This document shows, one piece after another, positions 1 to 5,749 of a stretch of 8,010 nucleotides of DNA (position 1 is its first letter; every line of letters starts with the position of its first letter). This DNA comes from Chloroflexota bacterium (GTDB taxonomy: Bacteria > Chloroflexota > Anaerolineae > Anaerolineales > Villigracilaceae). The stretch spans positions 1 through 8,010 of the forward strand of contig JAKANW010000103.1 of the NCBI GenBank assembly GCA_021823555.1, written 5' to 3'. The notes under the pieces are model-generated. The model was not told the DNA's origin. It saw nothing but the letters and a program-made list of their open reading frames with translations, and made no database searches. The position numbers were made by a program, and so were the translations under genes.

Positions 1-1
1 G

Positions 2-1120
2 GATATCGATACCAAGGGCGAAATCTACGAAGGTCTGCTCGAAAAGAATGCGCAGGATACCAAAAGCGGCGCCGGTCAATACTTCACGCCGCGTCCGCTC
101 ATTCAGGCGATGGTCGAAGTCATGCGCCCGGAGCCGGGTCAAACCATTTGTGACCCTGCCGCGGGCACGGGCGGATTTCTGCTGGCCGCGCATGATTACA
201 TTACAAAGAAATTTGCGCCGCTGGATAAAGGTCAGCTCGATCATCTCAACAAAAAAGCCTTGCACGGTTGGGAGATCGTGGATAACACCGCGCGCCTGTG
301 CGTGATGAATTTATATCTGCATGGAATTGGCGCGAACGGGGGCTCTTCCCCCATCCACGTGGACGATTCACTCGCAGCCGATCCCGGCTCCCGTTTCGAT
401 ATGGTTTTGACCAACCCGCCGTTTGGCAAAAAGTCCAGCGTCACCTTTGTCACCGAGGAAGGCGAAGTCAAGCGCGAATCCACCACCATTGTCCGCGATG
501 ATTTCTGGGCGTCCACCAGCAACAAACAATTGAATTTTGTTCAACATGTCAAAACCCTGCTGGAGATCAACGGCAAAGCCGCAGTCGTTGTGCCTGATAA
601 TGTTTTGTTCGAAGGCGGCGCGGGCGAAACCGTGCGACGGAAACTTCTGCACGAGTGCGATGTCCATACGCTGTTGAGATTGCCGACCGGTTTATTTTAC
701 GCGCAGGGAGTCAAAGCCAACGTTCTTTTCTTCGACCGGAAACCGGCATCCGAAACCCCGTGGTCGAAGCAACTCTGGATCTACGATTTGCGCACGAACA
801 TGGATTTCACGCTCAAGACCAATCCGCTTTCGCGCGATGATCTCAAGGAATTCATCGCCTGCTACAACCCCGACAACCGCAACAAACGTAAAGCCACCTG
901 GTCCGAAAAGAATCCAGAGGGTCGCTGGCGTTCATTTACTTATGATGAGTTGATGGCGCGGGATAAGATCAATTTAGATATATTCTGGTTGAGGGATGAG
1001 TCGCTGGAAGATTCAGCAAATTTGCCCGCCCCCGATATACTAGCTGCGGAAATCGTGGAGGATTTGCAATCCGCCCTGGCACAATTTGCCAGCATCGAAG
1101 AGGATTCGAAGGAAGAGTAG
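2..1120 (+). CDS. hsdM: Type I restriction-modification DNA methyltransferase subunit M (HsdM), 5' partial
   Basis: This is the modification subunit of a type I restriction system, which transfers a methyl group from S-adenosylmethionine to adenine N6. The reading frame is open from base 2, so the gene starts upstream and 372 residues are visible. From the window edge one sees GAGQYFTPRPLI (residues 23-34), typical of the HsdM/N6_Mtase entry. Next come SAM-binding motif I, DPAAGTGGF (51-59), and catalytic motif IV, NPPF (138-141). A C-terminal Lys/Glu-rich segment with FTYDELMARDKINLDIFWL follows. Full HsdM proteins are about 500 aa, so roughly 120 N-terminal residues, the helical HsdM_N domain, lie outside. 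No HsdS or HsdR follows. A hairpin lies about 35 nt after the stop, so this looks like the last gene of its unit and any partners would be upstream. By eye its codons use more A/T than the genes from 1272 onward, which would fit an acquired defence locus. The family call is secure; target specificity is unknown. Confidence 0.95.
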   Translation, partial: DIDTKGEIYEGLLEKNAQDTKSGAGQYFTPRPLIQAMVEVMRPEPGQTICDPAAGTGGFLLAAHDYITKKFAPLDKGQLDHLNKKALHGWEIVDNTARLCVMNLYLHGIGANGGSSPIHVDDSLAADPGSRFDMVLTNPPFGKKSSVTFVTEEGEVKRESTTIVRDDFWASTSNKQLNFVQHVKTLLEINGKAAVVVPDNVLFEGGAGETVRRKLLHECDVHTLLRLPTGLFYAQGVKANVLFFDRKPASETPWSKQLWIYDLRTNMDFTLKTNPLSRDDLKEFIACYNPDNRNKRKATWSEKNPEGRWRSFTYDELMARDKINLDIFWLRDESLEDSANLPAPDILAAEIVEDLQSALAQFASIEEDSKEE

Positions 1121-1154
1121 CAAAACATCAATTAAAAGCAGCCAACCATCCAAC

Positions 1155-1180
1155 AGTCCGCGTCACCTTGACGCGGATTT
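1155..1180 (+). terminator. Probable intrinsic terminator after hsdM
   Basis: A perfect 9-bp stem TCCGCGTCA (1157-1165) / TGACGCGGA (1169-1177) encloses a CCT loop. The stem can be extended by a G-U and an A-T pair, and TTTCTGGTT follows. It lies about 35 nt after the hsdM stop. The T tract is short, so termination may be partial. The 3' arm also contains the candidate -35 box TTGACG of the next transcription unit. Confidence 0.6.
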
Positions 1181-1196
1181 CTGGTTGTGCTATTCT
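1168..1196 (+). promoter_or_regulatory. Candidate sigma-70-type promoter of the oxidoreductase-prenyltransferase operon
   Basis: TTGACG (1168-1173) is 5/6 to the -35 consensus and is separated by exactly 17 nt from TATTCT (1191-1196), a 4/6 match to the -10 box. Transcription would start near 1203, directly before the 1206-1225 palindrome, so a bound repressor would cover about +3 to +22. The -35 box shares bases with the hsdM terminator stem. This is a by-eye match only. Confidence 0.4.
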
Positions 1197-1205
1197 TCAC
1201 CGCCG

Positions 1206-1225
1206 TAGACCGACCGGTCAGTCTA
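1206..1225 (+). promoter_or_regulatory. Palindromic operator, probably for the TetR-family regulator at 3910-4542
   Basis: The 20-bp segment is a dyad centred between 1215 and 1216, with core AGACCGACCGGTCAGTCT (1207-1224). All base pairs are symmetric except one (C1211 against A1220). Size, even-numbered symmetry and the GACCGACCGGTC style fit operators bound by TetR/AcrR-type dimers. It sits about 47 nt before the first start codon of the operon that encodes the TetR protein as its third gene, the usual autoregulation arrangement. No second copy was found by eye in the window, including before the ABC importer genes. Confidence 0.65.
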
Positions 1226-1271
1226 TATCTTTCTTTATGACAGACTTACTTTATGCAATTCAGGAGCAGCC

Positions 1272-3266
1272 ATGAGCGAACTTGCCCGCCCCGTTGGGAT
1301 CGGCTTTGCCGCACGCGGCAAGGTTTCGGATGTTGTCCGCTGGGCCGACCAGGCCCGCCAGAAAGGAATCCATTCGGTTTGGATCCACGACAGTTTGTAC
1401 GAGCGCGATGCGGTTACCTACGCCTCAGCCATAGCCTCGCAGGTGCCGCAGATCCGCGTGGCGCTGGGCGCGCTCAGCTCGTACACCCGCACCCCGGCCC
1501 TGATCGCCATGACCATCTCGGCGTTGGACGAGATGGCCCCAAGCCACATCATCCTGGGTATGGGCACGGCCATCCCCCTGCGCCTGGCTCAGCTTGGGAT
1601 TCCCTACAACCCGAATGCAGGCATCGCCAGCGTCAGCAACGCCATTGACTTGGTGCGCGCCATGTGGGCCGGGCAGCGCATCCCTTCCGCGACCCCCAAC
1701 CTGCCCCCCATCCAACCGATGTTCCCGCCCGTCCACCGCGTGCCGATCTACATCGCCGCCTACCGGACTCCCTTCCTGCAATTGGCCGGTCAAAAAGCGG
1801 ACGGCTACCTGGCGCGTCCTGCCGAGTCCATCCCGAACATGAAACGGCTCATCGCCAAATTGAAGAAGGCCTCCCTTGAGGCGGGCCGCGACGAGAGCGC
1901 GGTGGACATTGCCGGTTACCTGCTCACCCATGTGGACAAATCCCGCCGCGAGGCGCTCAACCGCGCCAAACGCGAGCCATTCGTCATCTATATGATGAGC
2001 GTGCTCTCGAACTTCTCGCTGGAACAGGCCGGGTTCGACCCTGCCCTGCGCGACCAGATCGCAGCCGCCTGGCGCGCCGAGGATTATCACAAAGCCGCCG
2101 AACTCATCCCCGATGACATGTTGGATGCCTTCATGCTGTGCGGCACACCCGAAGAGGTGGCCGAGGGCGCGGCGCGTTTCAACGAAGCCGGCATGACCAC
2201 ACCCGTCATCCAGCCCATTGTCCAGGAAGATGACCAGATCCAAAAGGTCTTGCAGGCCGCCCAGTTGTACGGCTCGATGGAAGCTCAACGGGTCGCGCCC
2301 GCCCACGAAACGGCAGCAGTCCTGACATCCGGACCGAAGCGGGAGGAGGACCGGTTGAACGTCTTCGAACGCGCCTGGCGCAGGTTCAACGGCGCAGTCG
2401 AGATTGCGCGTCCATTTTCCTTTACCGCCTCGTCCATCCCAGTCCTGGCGGCGGGCGCGATTGCCTTCGCCCAGGGCAAATTCAACTTCCCGGTGTTCAT
2501 TGTTTCGCTGGCGGCTTCGGTGCTGCTGCACGTTGGCACCAACATCATCAACGAGATTTACGATGTGCGTAACGGTGTGGACTCGATCACCTCGCCGAGG
2601 GCCAGCCAGTCGCTGCTAAAAGGCCGCATGACTGAACGTAGCGCCTTCCGACTGGCATTCGGGGCTTTTGTTATCAGCGCGCTATTTGGCGTTGACCTGA
2701 TCGCACTACGCGGCTGGCCGGTGGCCCTGCTCGGTGTGCTGGGACTGGCGCTGGGCTACGGCTATACCGCCCCGCCCCTGCACTACAAATACAAGCGGAT
2801 GGGTCTGCCGTTCGTGTTCACGCTGATGGGCCCGCTGATGGTACTGGGCGCGTACTATGTTATCACCGGCAGCTTTGGCCTGACGCCGCTCATCGCCAGC
2901 CTACCCATTGGATTGCTGGTCACCGCCATCCTGCACGGCAACGAGTGGCGCGACATCGCCGACGACGCCCGCTTCGGCATTGGCACCTTCTCGGCGCTCA
3001 TTGGGCGCAAATGGGCGCATCTCACCTACATCAGTCTGGTCACAGCCGCCTACCTGTCGGTTGTGGTGGCGGTACTGCTCCATACCCTGCCGGCGGAAAG
3101 CCTGCTGGCCCTGCTCTCGCTGCCGTTCTTTGTGCGCTCCATCCGCTCGGCCGAGATGGGCAGCAACGGCCTGCAACGCGCCATCGCCAAGATAGACCTC
3201 GAAACAGCCCAACTGCACGCCGCCTTCGGCCTGCTGTTTGTAGTCGGGCTAGTCTTCAAGGGCTAA
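1272..3266 (+). CDS. Fusion protein: luciferase-like (F420/flavin) oxidoreductase joined to UbiA-family prenyltransferase
   Basis: This 664-aa protein has two enzymes in one frame. Residues 1 to about 336 form a luciferase-like monooxygenase (LLM) TIM barrel of the Mer/SsuD superfamily. Visible are PVGIGFAARG at the N-terminus, SVWIHDSLYERDAVTYA (35-51) and the strand/turn ALDEMAPSHIILGMGTA (84-100). CGTPEEVAEGAARFNEAG is the usual C-terminal LLM block. Such domains reduce or oxidise substrates with F420H2 or reduced flavin. Residues 337-361 are a polar linker. Residues about 362-664 form a multi-pass UbiA prenyltransferase. Its first Asp motif is N427-x3-D431-x3-G435-x-D437, and the second is N557EWRDIADD565, which binds Mg-prenyl diphosphate. 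The second motif departs from the MenA form NNxRDxxxDxxxGKxT: the Lys is absent and GIGTFS follows. The start ATG is preceded by AGGAG (1262-1266) at 5 nt. The gene leads a tight cluster with the protease and TetR genes. Function is inferred as coupled redox and prenylation of a quinone-like or lipid substrate at the membrane; the actual substrate is unknown. Confidence 0.88.
   Translation: MSELARPVGIGFAARGKVSDVVRWADQARQKGIHSVWIHDSLYERDAVTYASAIASQVPQIRVALGALSSYTRTPALIAMTISALDEMAPSHIILGMGTAIPLRLAQLGIPYNPNAGIASVSNAIDLVRAMWAGQRIPSATPNLPPIQPMFPPVHRVPIYIAAYRTPFLQLAGQKADGYLARPAESIPNMKRLIAKLKKASLEAGRDESAVDIAGYLLTHVDKSRREALNRAKREPFVIYMMSVLSNFSLEQAGFDPALRDQIAAAWRAEDYHKAAELIPDDMLDAFMLCGTPEEVAEGAARFNEAGMTTPVIQPIVQEDDQIQKVLQAAQLYGSMEAQRVAPAHETAAVLTSGPKREEDRLNVFERAWRRFNGAVEIARPFSFTASSIPVLAAGAIAFAQGKFNFPVFIVSLAASVLLHVGTNIINEIYDVRNGVDSITSPRASQSLLKGRMTERSAFRLAFGAFVISALFGVDLIALRGWPVALLGVLGLALGYGYTAPPLHYKYKRMGLPFVFTLMGPLMVLGAYYVITGSFGLTPLIASLPIGLLVTAILHGNEWRDIADDARFGIGTFSALIGRKWAHLTYISLVTAAYLSVVVAVLLHTLPAESLLALLSLPFFVRSIRSAEMGSNGLQRAIAKIDLETAQLHAAFGLLFVVGLVFKG
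2341..2357 (+). promoter_or_regulatory. Internal Shine-Dalgarno and in-frame TTG, possible second start for stand-alone UbiA
   Basis: GGGAGGAGG (2341-2349) is followed 5 nt later by TTG (2355-2357), codon 362 of the fusion gene. Initiation here would give a 303-aa protein starting (M)NVFERAWRRFNGAVEIARPFSF. That is the length and N-terminal style of free UbiA enzymes. The signal lies exactly in the linker between the two domains. The purines also encode Arg-Glu-Glu, so coincidence is possible. Confidence 0.45.
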
Positions 3267-3269
3267 GCC

Positions 3270-3902
3270 ATGAAAAAATCCCTGCCACTACTCGGATTTG
3301 GCGCGGGTCTGGCCGCCATCCTTTTTGCCCTGACCTTTCGCGGCCAACGCAAAAATTTCTGGACTCACATGACGGGCACCGGGATTTCGCTCGGCGGCCT
3401 GGCGCTGGCGACCCAACCCGAACTGCGCCGCGCCCGCATTGGACTCAAAGAGATCATCCTCGGACTTGGGTCTACCGCCGCGCTGTATGGCATTTTCCAC
3501 GCTGGAGACCGTATCTCCCGCAAGATCGTCCCGAGCGGCGGACAGCAGATCGAGGAGATTTACGCCCTCAAACGCATCCGCCCGCGTAACGAACTCATGC
3601 TGCGCCTGGGACTCATCATCGGTCCCGCCGAGGAATTTTTCTGGCGGGGATTCCTGCAAGATGGGCTGATGAAAAAATTTGGTCGCCTGTGGGGGGCGCT
3701 GCTAAGCATTGCCGCTTATGGCGGCGTCCACATTGCCAGCGGCAACTTCACCCTGGTCGGCGCAGCGACCGTAGCAGGCGCGTTCTGGGGCGGGCTGTAC
3801 GCCTTGGGTTTCCCGCTCGGCGCGCTAATCGTCAGCCACATCGCCTGGGACAACATCATCTTCCTGATTGCGCCAACGACAAAGCTGGAAGAGGAAATGT
3901 AA
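3270..3902 (+). CDS. CPBP-family (CAAX/Rce1-like, Abi) intramembrane metalloprotease
   Basis: This 210-aa polytopic membrane protein carries the three CPBP active-site signatures. They are EEFFWR (E121, E122, R126; EExxxR), Y150GGVH154 (the FxxxH position with Tyr in place of Phe) and H190IAWD194 (HxxxD). Hydrophobic segments are visible at about residues 5-23, 35-48, 59-77, 108-120, 141-156, 160-180 and 182-200. Family members include the Rce1 CAAX endopeptidase and many bacterial proteins of unassigned substrate, some tied to bacteriocin self-immunity or release of membrane-anchored factors. All catalytic positions are present, so it should be active. Its ATG follows the fusion-gene stop by 3 nt, with AAGGG (3258-3262) as a modest ribosome site, implying translational coupling. 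Its pairing with a prenyltransferase is suggestive of prenyl-related chemistry, but UbiA enzymes are not known to prenylate proteins, so no joint pathway is claimed. The family is sure; the substrate is unknown. Confidence 0.88.
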   Translation: MKKSLPLLGFGAGLAAILFALTFRGQRKNFWTHMTGTGISLGGLALATQPELRRARIGLKEIILGLGSTAALYGIFHAGDRISRKIVPSGGQQIEEIYALKRIRPRNELMLRLGLIIGPAEEFFWRGFLQDGLMKKFGRLWGALLSIAAYGGVHIASGNFTLVGAATVAGAFWGGLYALGFPLGALIVSHIAWDNIIFLIAPTTKLEEEM

Positions 3903-3909
3903 TTCTTCC

Positions 3910-4542
3910 ATGGCAGACACTCCCCTCGACCCCACACAGGAAACCCGCGGCCGCATCCTCGAAGCGGCGGTCAAGGTCTTCGCCAGCAAAGGCTACCACG
4001 ATACGAAAGTGGACGACATCGTGGCCGAGTCGCAAACTTCCAAAGGCTCATTCTATTTCTATTTCCCCAGCAAGCAGGATATTTTCCTGGCGCTGGTGGA
4101 TACGTTTGCCAACCTGCTCGAAAGCAGACTCCACAATCGCATCCAGGCCGAGACCTCGGGGATGGCGCGCCTCGATTTGGCATTGCGCGTCTGCCTGGAG
4201 ACCTTCGGCCAATATCGCGGGCTGGCAAAGATTGCACTGGTGCAGGCCACGGGACTGGGGCTGGCTTTCGAGGAGAAACGCCGCGCAGTCAATGATCGCT
4301 TTAGTGAGATCATCAAGCAGAATCTCGATGAAGCCGTCGCCGATGGCAGCATCCCTGCGCTGGATACCGAGGTGGCGGCCTGCGCCTGGATGGGCGCGCT
4401 GAATGAGATCGTCCTGCGCTGGGTCTACACGGGACAACCCGATCCCGACCGCGCCCTGCCCGCCTTGCGCAGGTTGCTGCTTCAAAGCATCGGCATCCCG
4501 GAAGAACGGATCCGGGAATTCGAAGCAAAACCAACTTCGTGA
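3910..4542 (+). CDS. TetR/AcrR-family transcriptional regulator
   Basis: This 210-aa one-component regulator has an N-terminal TetR_N DNA-binding domain. TRGRILEAAVKVFASKGYHDTK (12-33) forms helix 1 and the turn, and VDDIVAESQTSKGSFYFYFPSKQDIF (about 34-59) holds the helix-turn-helix with the diagnostic G-x-F/Y-x-Y/F-F-x-S-K-x-D pattern. The alpha-helical remainder would bind a small ligand and dimerise. The start at 3910 was chosen because the longer frame from 3868 runs inside the protease gene and its extra 14 residues look non-native; the domain also starts normally after 3910. The nearest purine-rich site (GAGG, 3891-3894) is 15 nt away. The gene begins 7 nt after the protease stop, so translation probably relies on coupling. 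It most likely represses the 1272-4542 operon through the palindrome at 1206-1225. The ligand is unknown, perhaps a substrate or product of the fusion enzyme or of the imported solute. Confidence 0.93.
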   Translation: MADTPLDPTQETRGRILEAAVKVFASKGYHDTKVDDIVAESQTSKGSFYFYFPSKQDIFLALVDTFANLLESRLHNRIQAETSGMARLDLALRVCLETFGQYRGLAKIALVQATGLGLAFEEKRRAVNDRFSEIIKQNLDEAVADGSIPALDTEVAACAWMGALNEIVLRWVYTGQPDPDRALPALRRLLLQSIGIPEERIREFEAKPTS

Positions 4543-4593
4543 TTCACAGGCTACAAACCTGGGGACTAATTTTTCAACACAGGAGATATTTGC

Positions 4594-5589
4594 ATGAAAC
4601 TTCGCATTACGTTATCGCTCCTCGCGGCGATGACAGCTCTGCTGGCCGCGTGCGCGCCCGCCGTCCCGGCGACAACGCCTGCTACGGCCGCGCCAGCTGC
4701 ACAGGTCCAGACTGAGGCGCCCGTCACGCTCAAGATCGCGGTGCTGCCCATCATTGACACCCTGCCGATGTACGTCGCCCAGCAGGAAGGCTTGTTCACC
4801 AAATATGGAGTGAACGTTGAGTTCGTTCCCGTCGCCTCCGCACCCGAACGCGACCAACTCCTTGCTGCGGGCCAGGCTGACGGGGCGATCAACGAGACGC
4901 TGGCCGTGATGCTCTTCAACAAAGACCAGGTGCAAATGCAGGCTGTGCGTTATGCGTTGCGCCCCAGCGCCGGTTACGGTCACTTCTTCATCCTGGCCTC
5001 CGCCAAAAGCGGCATCACCACGCCCGACCAGTTGAAAGGCGTCGAGATCGGCGTCTCGCAGGGCACCGTCATTGAGTATGTCACCGACCGCCTGCTGGAA
5101 GCCGCCGGCCTGACCGCCGACGAGATCAAAACCATCGCTGTGCCCAGGATCCCCGACCGCATGTCGCTGCTGGCTTCGGGCGAACTCAAGGCTGGCGTGC
5201 TGCCCGACCCACAAGCCTCGCTGGCCGTGGGTCAGGGCGCGGTAAAAGTGGCCGACGACTCGACGCATCCCGAATATGGTTTCAGCGTGATTTCCTTCCG
5301 CAAGGAAGTGATCGACGCGCACCCGGAGGCAGTCAAAGCCTTCCTGGCAGCCATCGAAGACGCCACCAAGTTGATCAATGCCGACCCGACCAAATACAAC
5401 AACGTGTTGAGCGACCAGAAACTTGTGCCACCGCAACTGATCGGCAAATTCCAAGTCCCGCCCTTCCCCGCCGCGGGCGTGCCAACCGAAGCCGAATGGA
5501 ACGATGCGCTGGCCTGGGCCAAAGACAAAGGCATGTTGACCGTTGACGTTTCCTACGCTGGCTCGGTCAACGCCGCGCTTCTTCCCTGA
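4594..5589 (+). CDS. ABC transporter substrate-binding lipoprotein (NitT/TauT/NMT1-like)
   Basis: This 331-aa protein is exported and lipid-anchored, and captures solute for the importer encoded downstream. A positively charged start and hydrophobic core (residues 1-19) end in lipobox LAAC with acylated Cys20. An Ala/Pro/Thr-rich tether to about residue 45 follows. The mature part starts VTLKIAVLPIIDTLPMYVAQQEGLFTKYGV, the classic NMT1/SsuA/TauA-type opening, and continues with ERDQLLAAGQADGAI and a two-lobe periplasmic-binding type II fold. LKGVEIGVSQGTVIEYV and RMSLLASGELKAGVLPDPQA match the interlobe regions of the family. The start is supported by AGGAGA (4581-4586), 7 nt upstream. It follows the TetR gene by 51 nt with no convincing terminator, so read-through from the upstream operon is possible. 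The family spans nitrate, sulfonate, taurine, thiamine-precursor and aromatic-acid importers; ligand identity cannot be read. Confidence 0.92.
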   Translation: MKLRITLSLLAAMTALLAACAPAVPATTPATAAPAAQVQTEAPVTLKIAVLPIIDTLPMYVAQQEGLFTKYGVNVEFVPVASAPERDQLLAAGQADGAINETLAVMLFNKDQVQMQAVRYALRPSAGYGHFFILASAKSGITTPDQLKGVEIGVSQGTVIEYVTDRLLEAAGLTADEIKTIAVPRIPDRMSLLASGELKAGVLPDPQASLAVGQGAVKVADDSTHPEYGFSVISFRKEVIDAHPEAVKAFLAAIEDATKLINADPTKYNNVLSDQKLVPPQLIGKFQVPPFPAAGVPTEAEWNDALAWAKDKGMLTVDVSYAGSVNAALLP

Positions 5590-5601
5590 TCCTTCACCGC
5601 C

Positions 5602-5620
5602 CAGGACAAGCCTTGGCCTG
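5602..5620 (+). other. Small dyad after the binding-protein gene (weak terminator or operator)
   Basis: CAGG (5602-5605) pairs with CCTG (5617-5620), and CAA (5607-5609) with TTG (5613-5615), around a GCC loop with one A-G mismatch. TTCCCGTT follows, a poor T tract. It overlaps the candidate -35 region of the 5628 promoter. It may be a weak terminator, a regulator site, or nothing. Confidence 0.25.
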
Positions 5621-5633
5621 TTCCCGTTATAAT
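5603..5633 (+). promoter_or_regulatory. Candidate internal promoter for the ATPase-permease genes
   Basis: A perfect -10 box TATAAT lies at 5628-5633 in the non-coding spacer. The best -35 is AGGACA (5603-5608, 4/6) at 19 nt, which is long. Transcription from about 5640 would give a leader of about 110 nt that contains the whole 5656-5742 stem. The -10 is convincing and the -35 is not; a chance match cannot be excluded. Confidence 0.45.
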
Positions 5634-5655
5634 CAAGCGGCTCCATGCCTGATTC

Positions 5656-5742
5656 GTGCGTCGCACCTGCTTCGACAGGTTTCTCCTCAGCCCAAACCAA
5701 TTCGGGTGTATGGAGTCCCCCAGTCTGTCTGGTGCGACGCAC
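5656..5742 (+). repeat. 87-nt element bounded by a perfect 12-bp inverted repeat, possible structured leader
   Basis: GTGCGTCGCACC (5656-5667) is the exact reverse complement of GGTGCGACGCAC (5731-5742). In RNA this gives a 12-bp, GC-rich closing stem around 63 nt. The interior can form at least one short hairpin, CCCAAA/TTCGGG (about 5691-5706, with one mismatch), and has CTCC (5683-5686) facing GGAG (5712-5715). Each arm is itself nearly palindromic (GTGCG-W-CGCAC), and GGTGCGACGCACC (5731-5743) is a full 13-nt dyad. The 3' arm ends 7 nt before the ATPase start codon, where no Shine-Dalgarno is seen, so the folded form should hinder initiation. There is no T tract after it, so it is not an intrinsic terminator. 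Alternatives are a miniature inverted-repeat element or a REP-like genomic repeat. It matches no riboswitch class I recognise. Confidence 0.6.
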
Positions 5743-5749
5743 CCTCGTC

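Noticed and set aside
2277..2357. The LLM-UbiA join as a sequencing frameshift or missed stop between two genes
   Set aside because: The linker frame is continuous, with plausible codon use and no out-of-frame stop-start pair. Both domains read in the same frame, so a real fusion is the simplest reading, although the internal start keeps a two-product option open.
1425..2531. 368-aa open frame on the minus strand opposite the fusion gene
   Set aside because: It is antisense to a gene with clear LLM and UbiA motifs. Its translation is rich in Gly, Arg, His and Gln with no domain, as expected of a shadow frame in GC-rich DNA.
3868..3909. Upstream ATG start for the TetR gene
   Set aside because: It would overlap the end of the protease gene by 35 nt and add a basic stretch not seen before TetR_N domains. 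ATG 3910 fits the domain start and the 7-nt gap.
4547..4561. CAGG...CCTG hairpin followed by a T-rich stretch between the TetR and binding-protein genes
   Set aside because: Only 4 bp of stem with a 7-nt loop, and the T run is 9 nt further on. Too weak to call a terminator.
5656..5742. Known riboswitch class (TPP, FMN, cobalamin, SAM, Moco)
   Set aside because: None of the conserved core sequences of these classes could be recognised in the loop region on either strand.
5645..5749. 35-residue N-terminal extension of the ABC ATPase from ATG 5645
   Set aside because: The extension lies over the promoter-proximal inverted-repeat element and has no domain character, while the ATPase fold begins normally at Met 5750.
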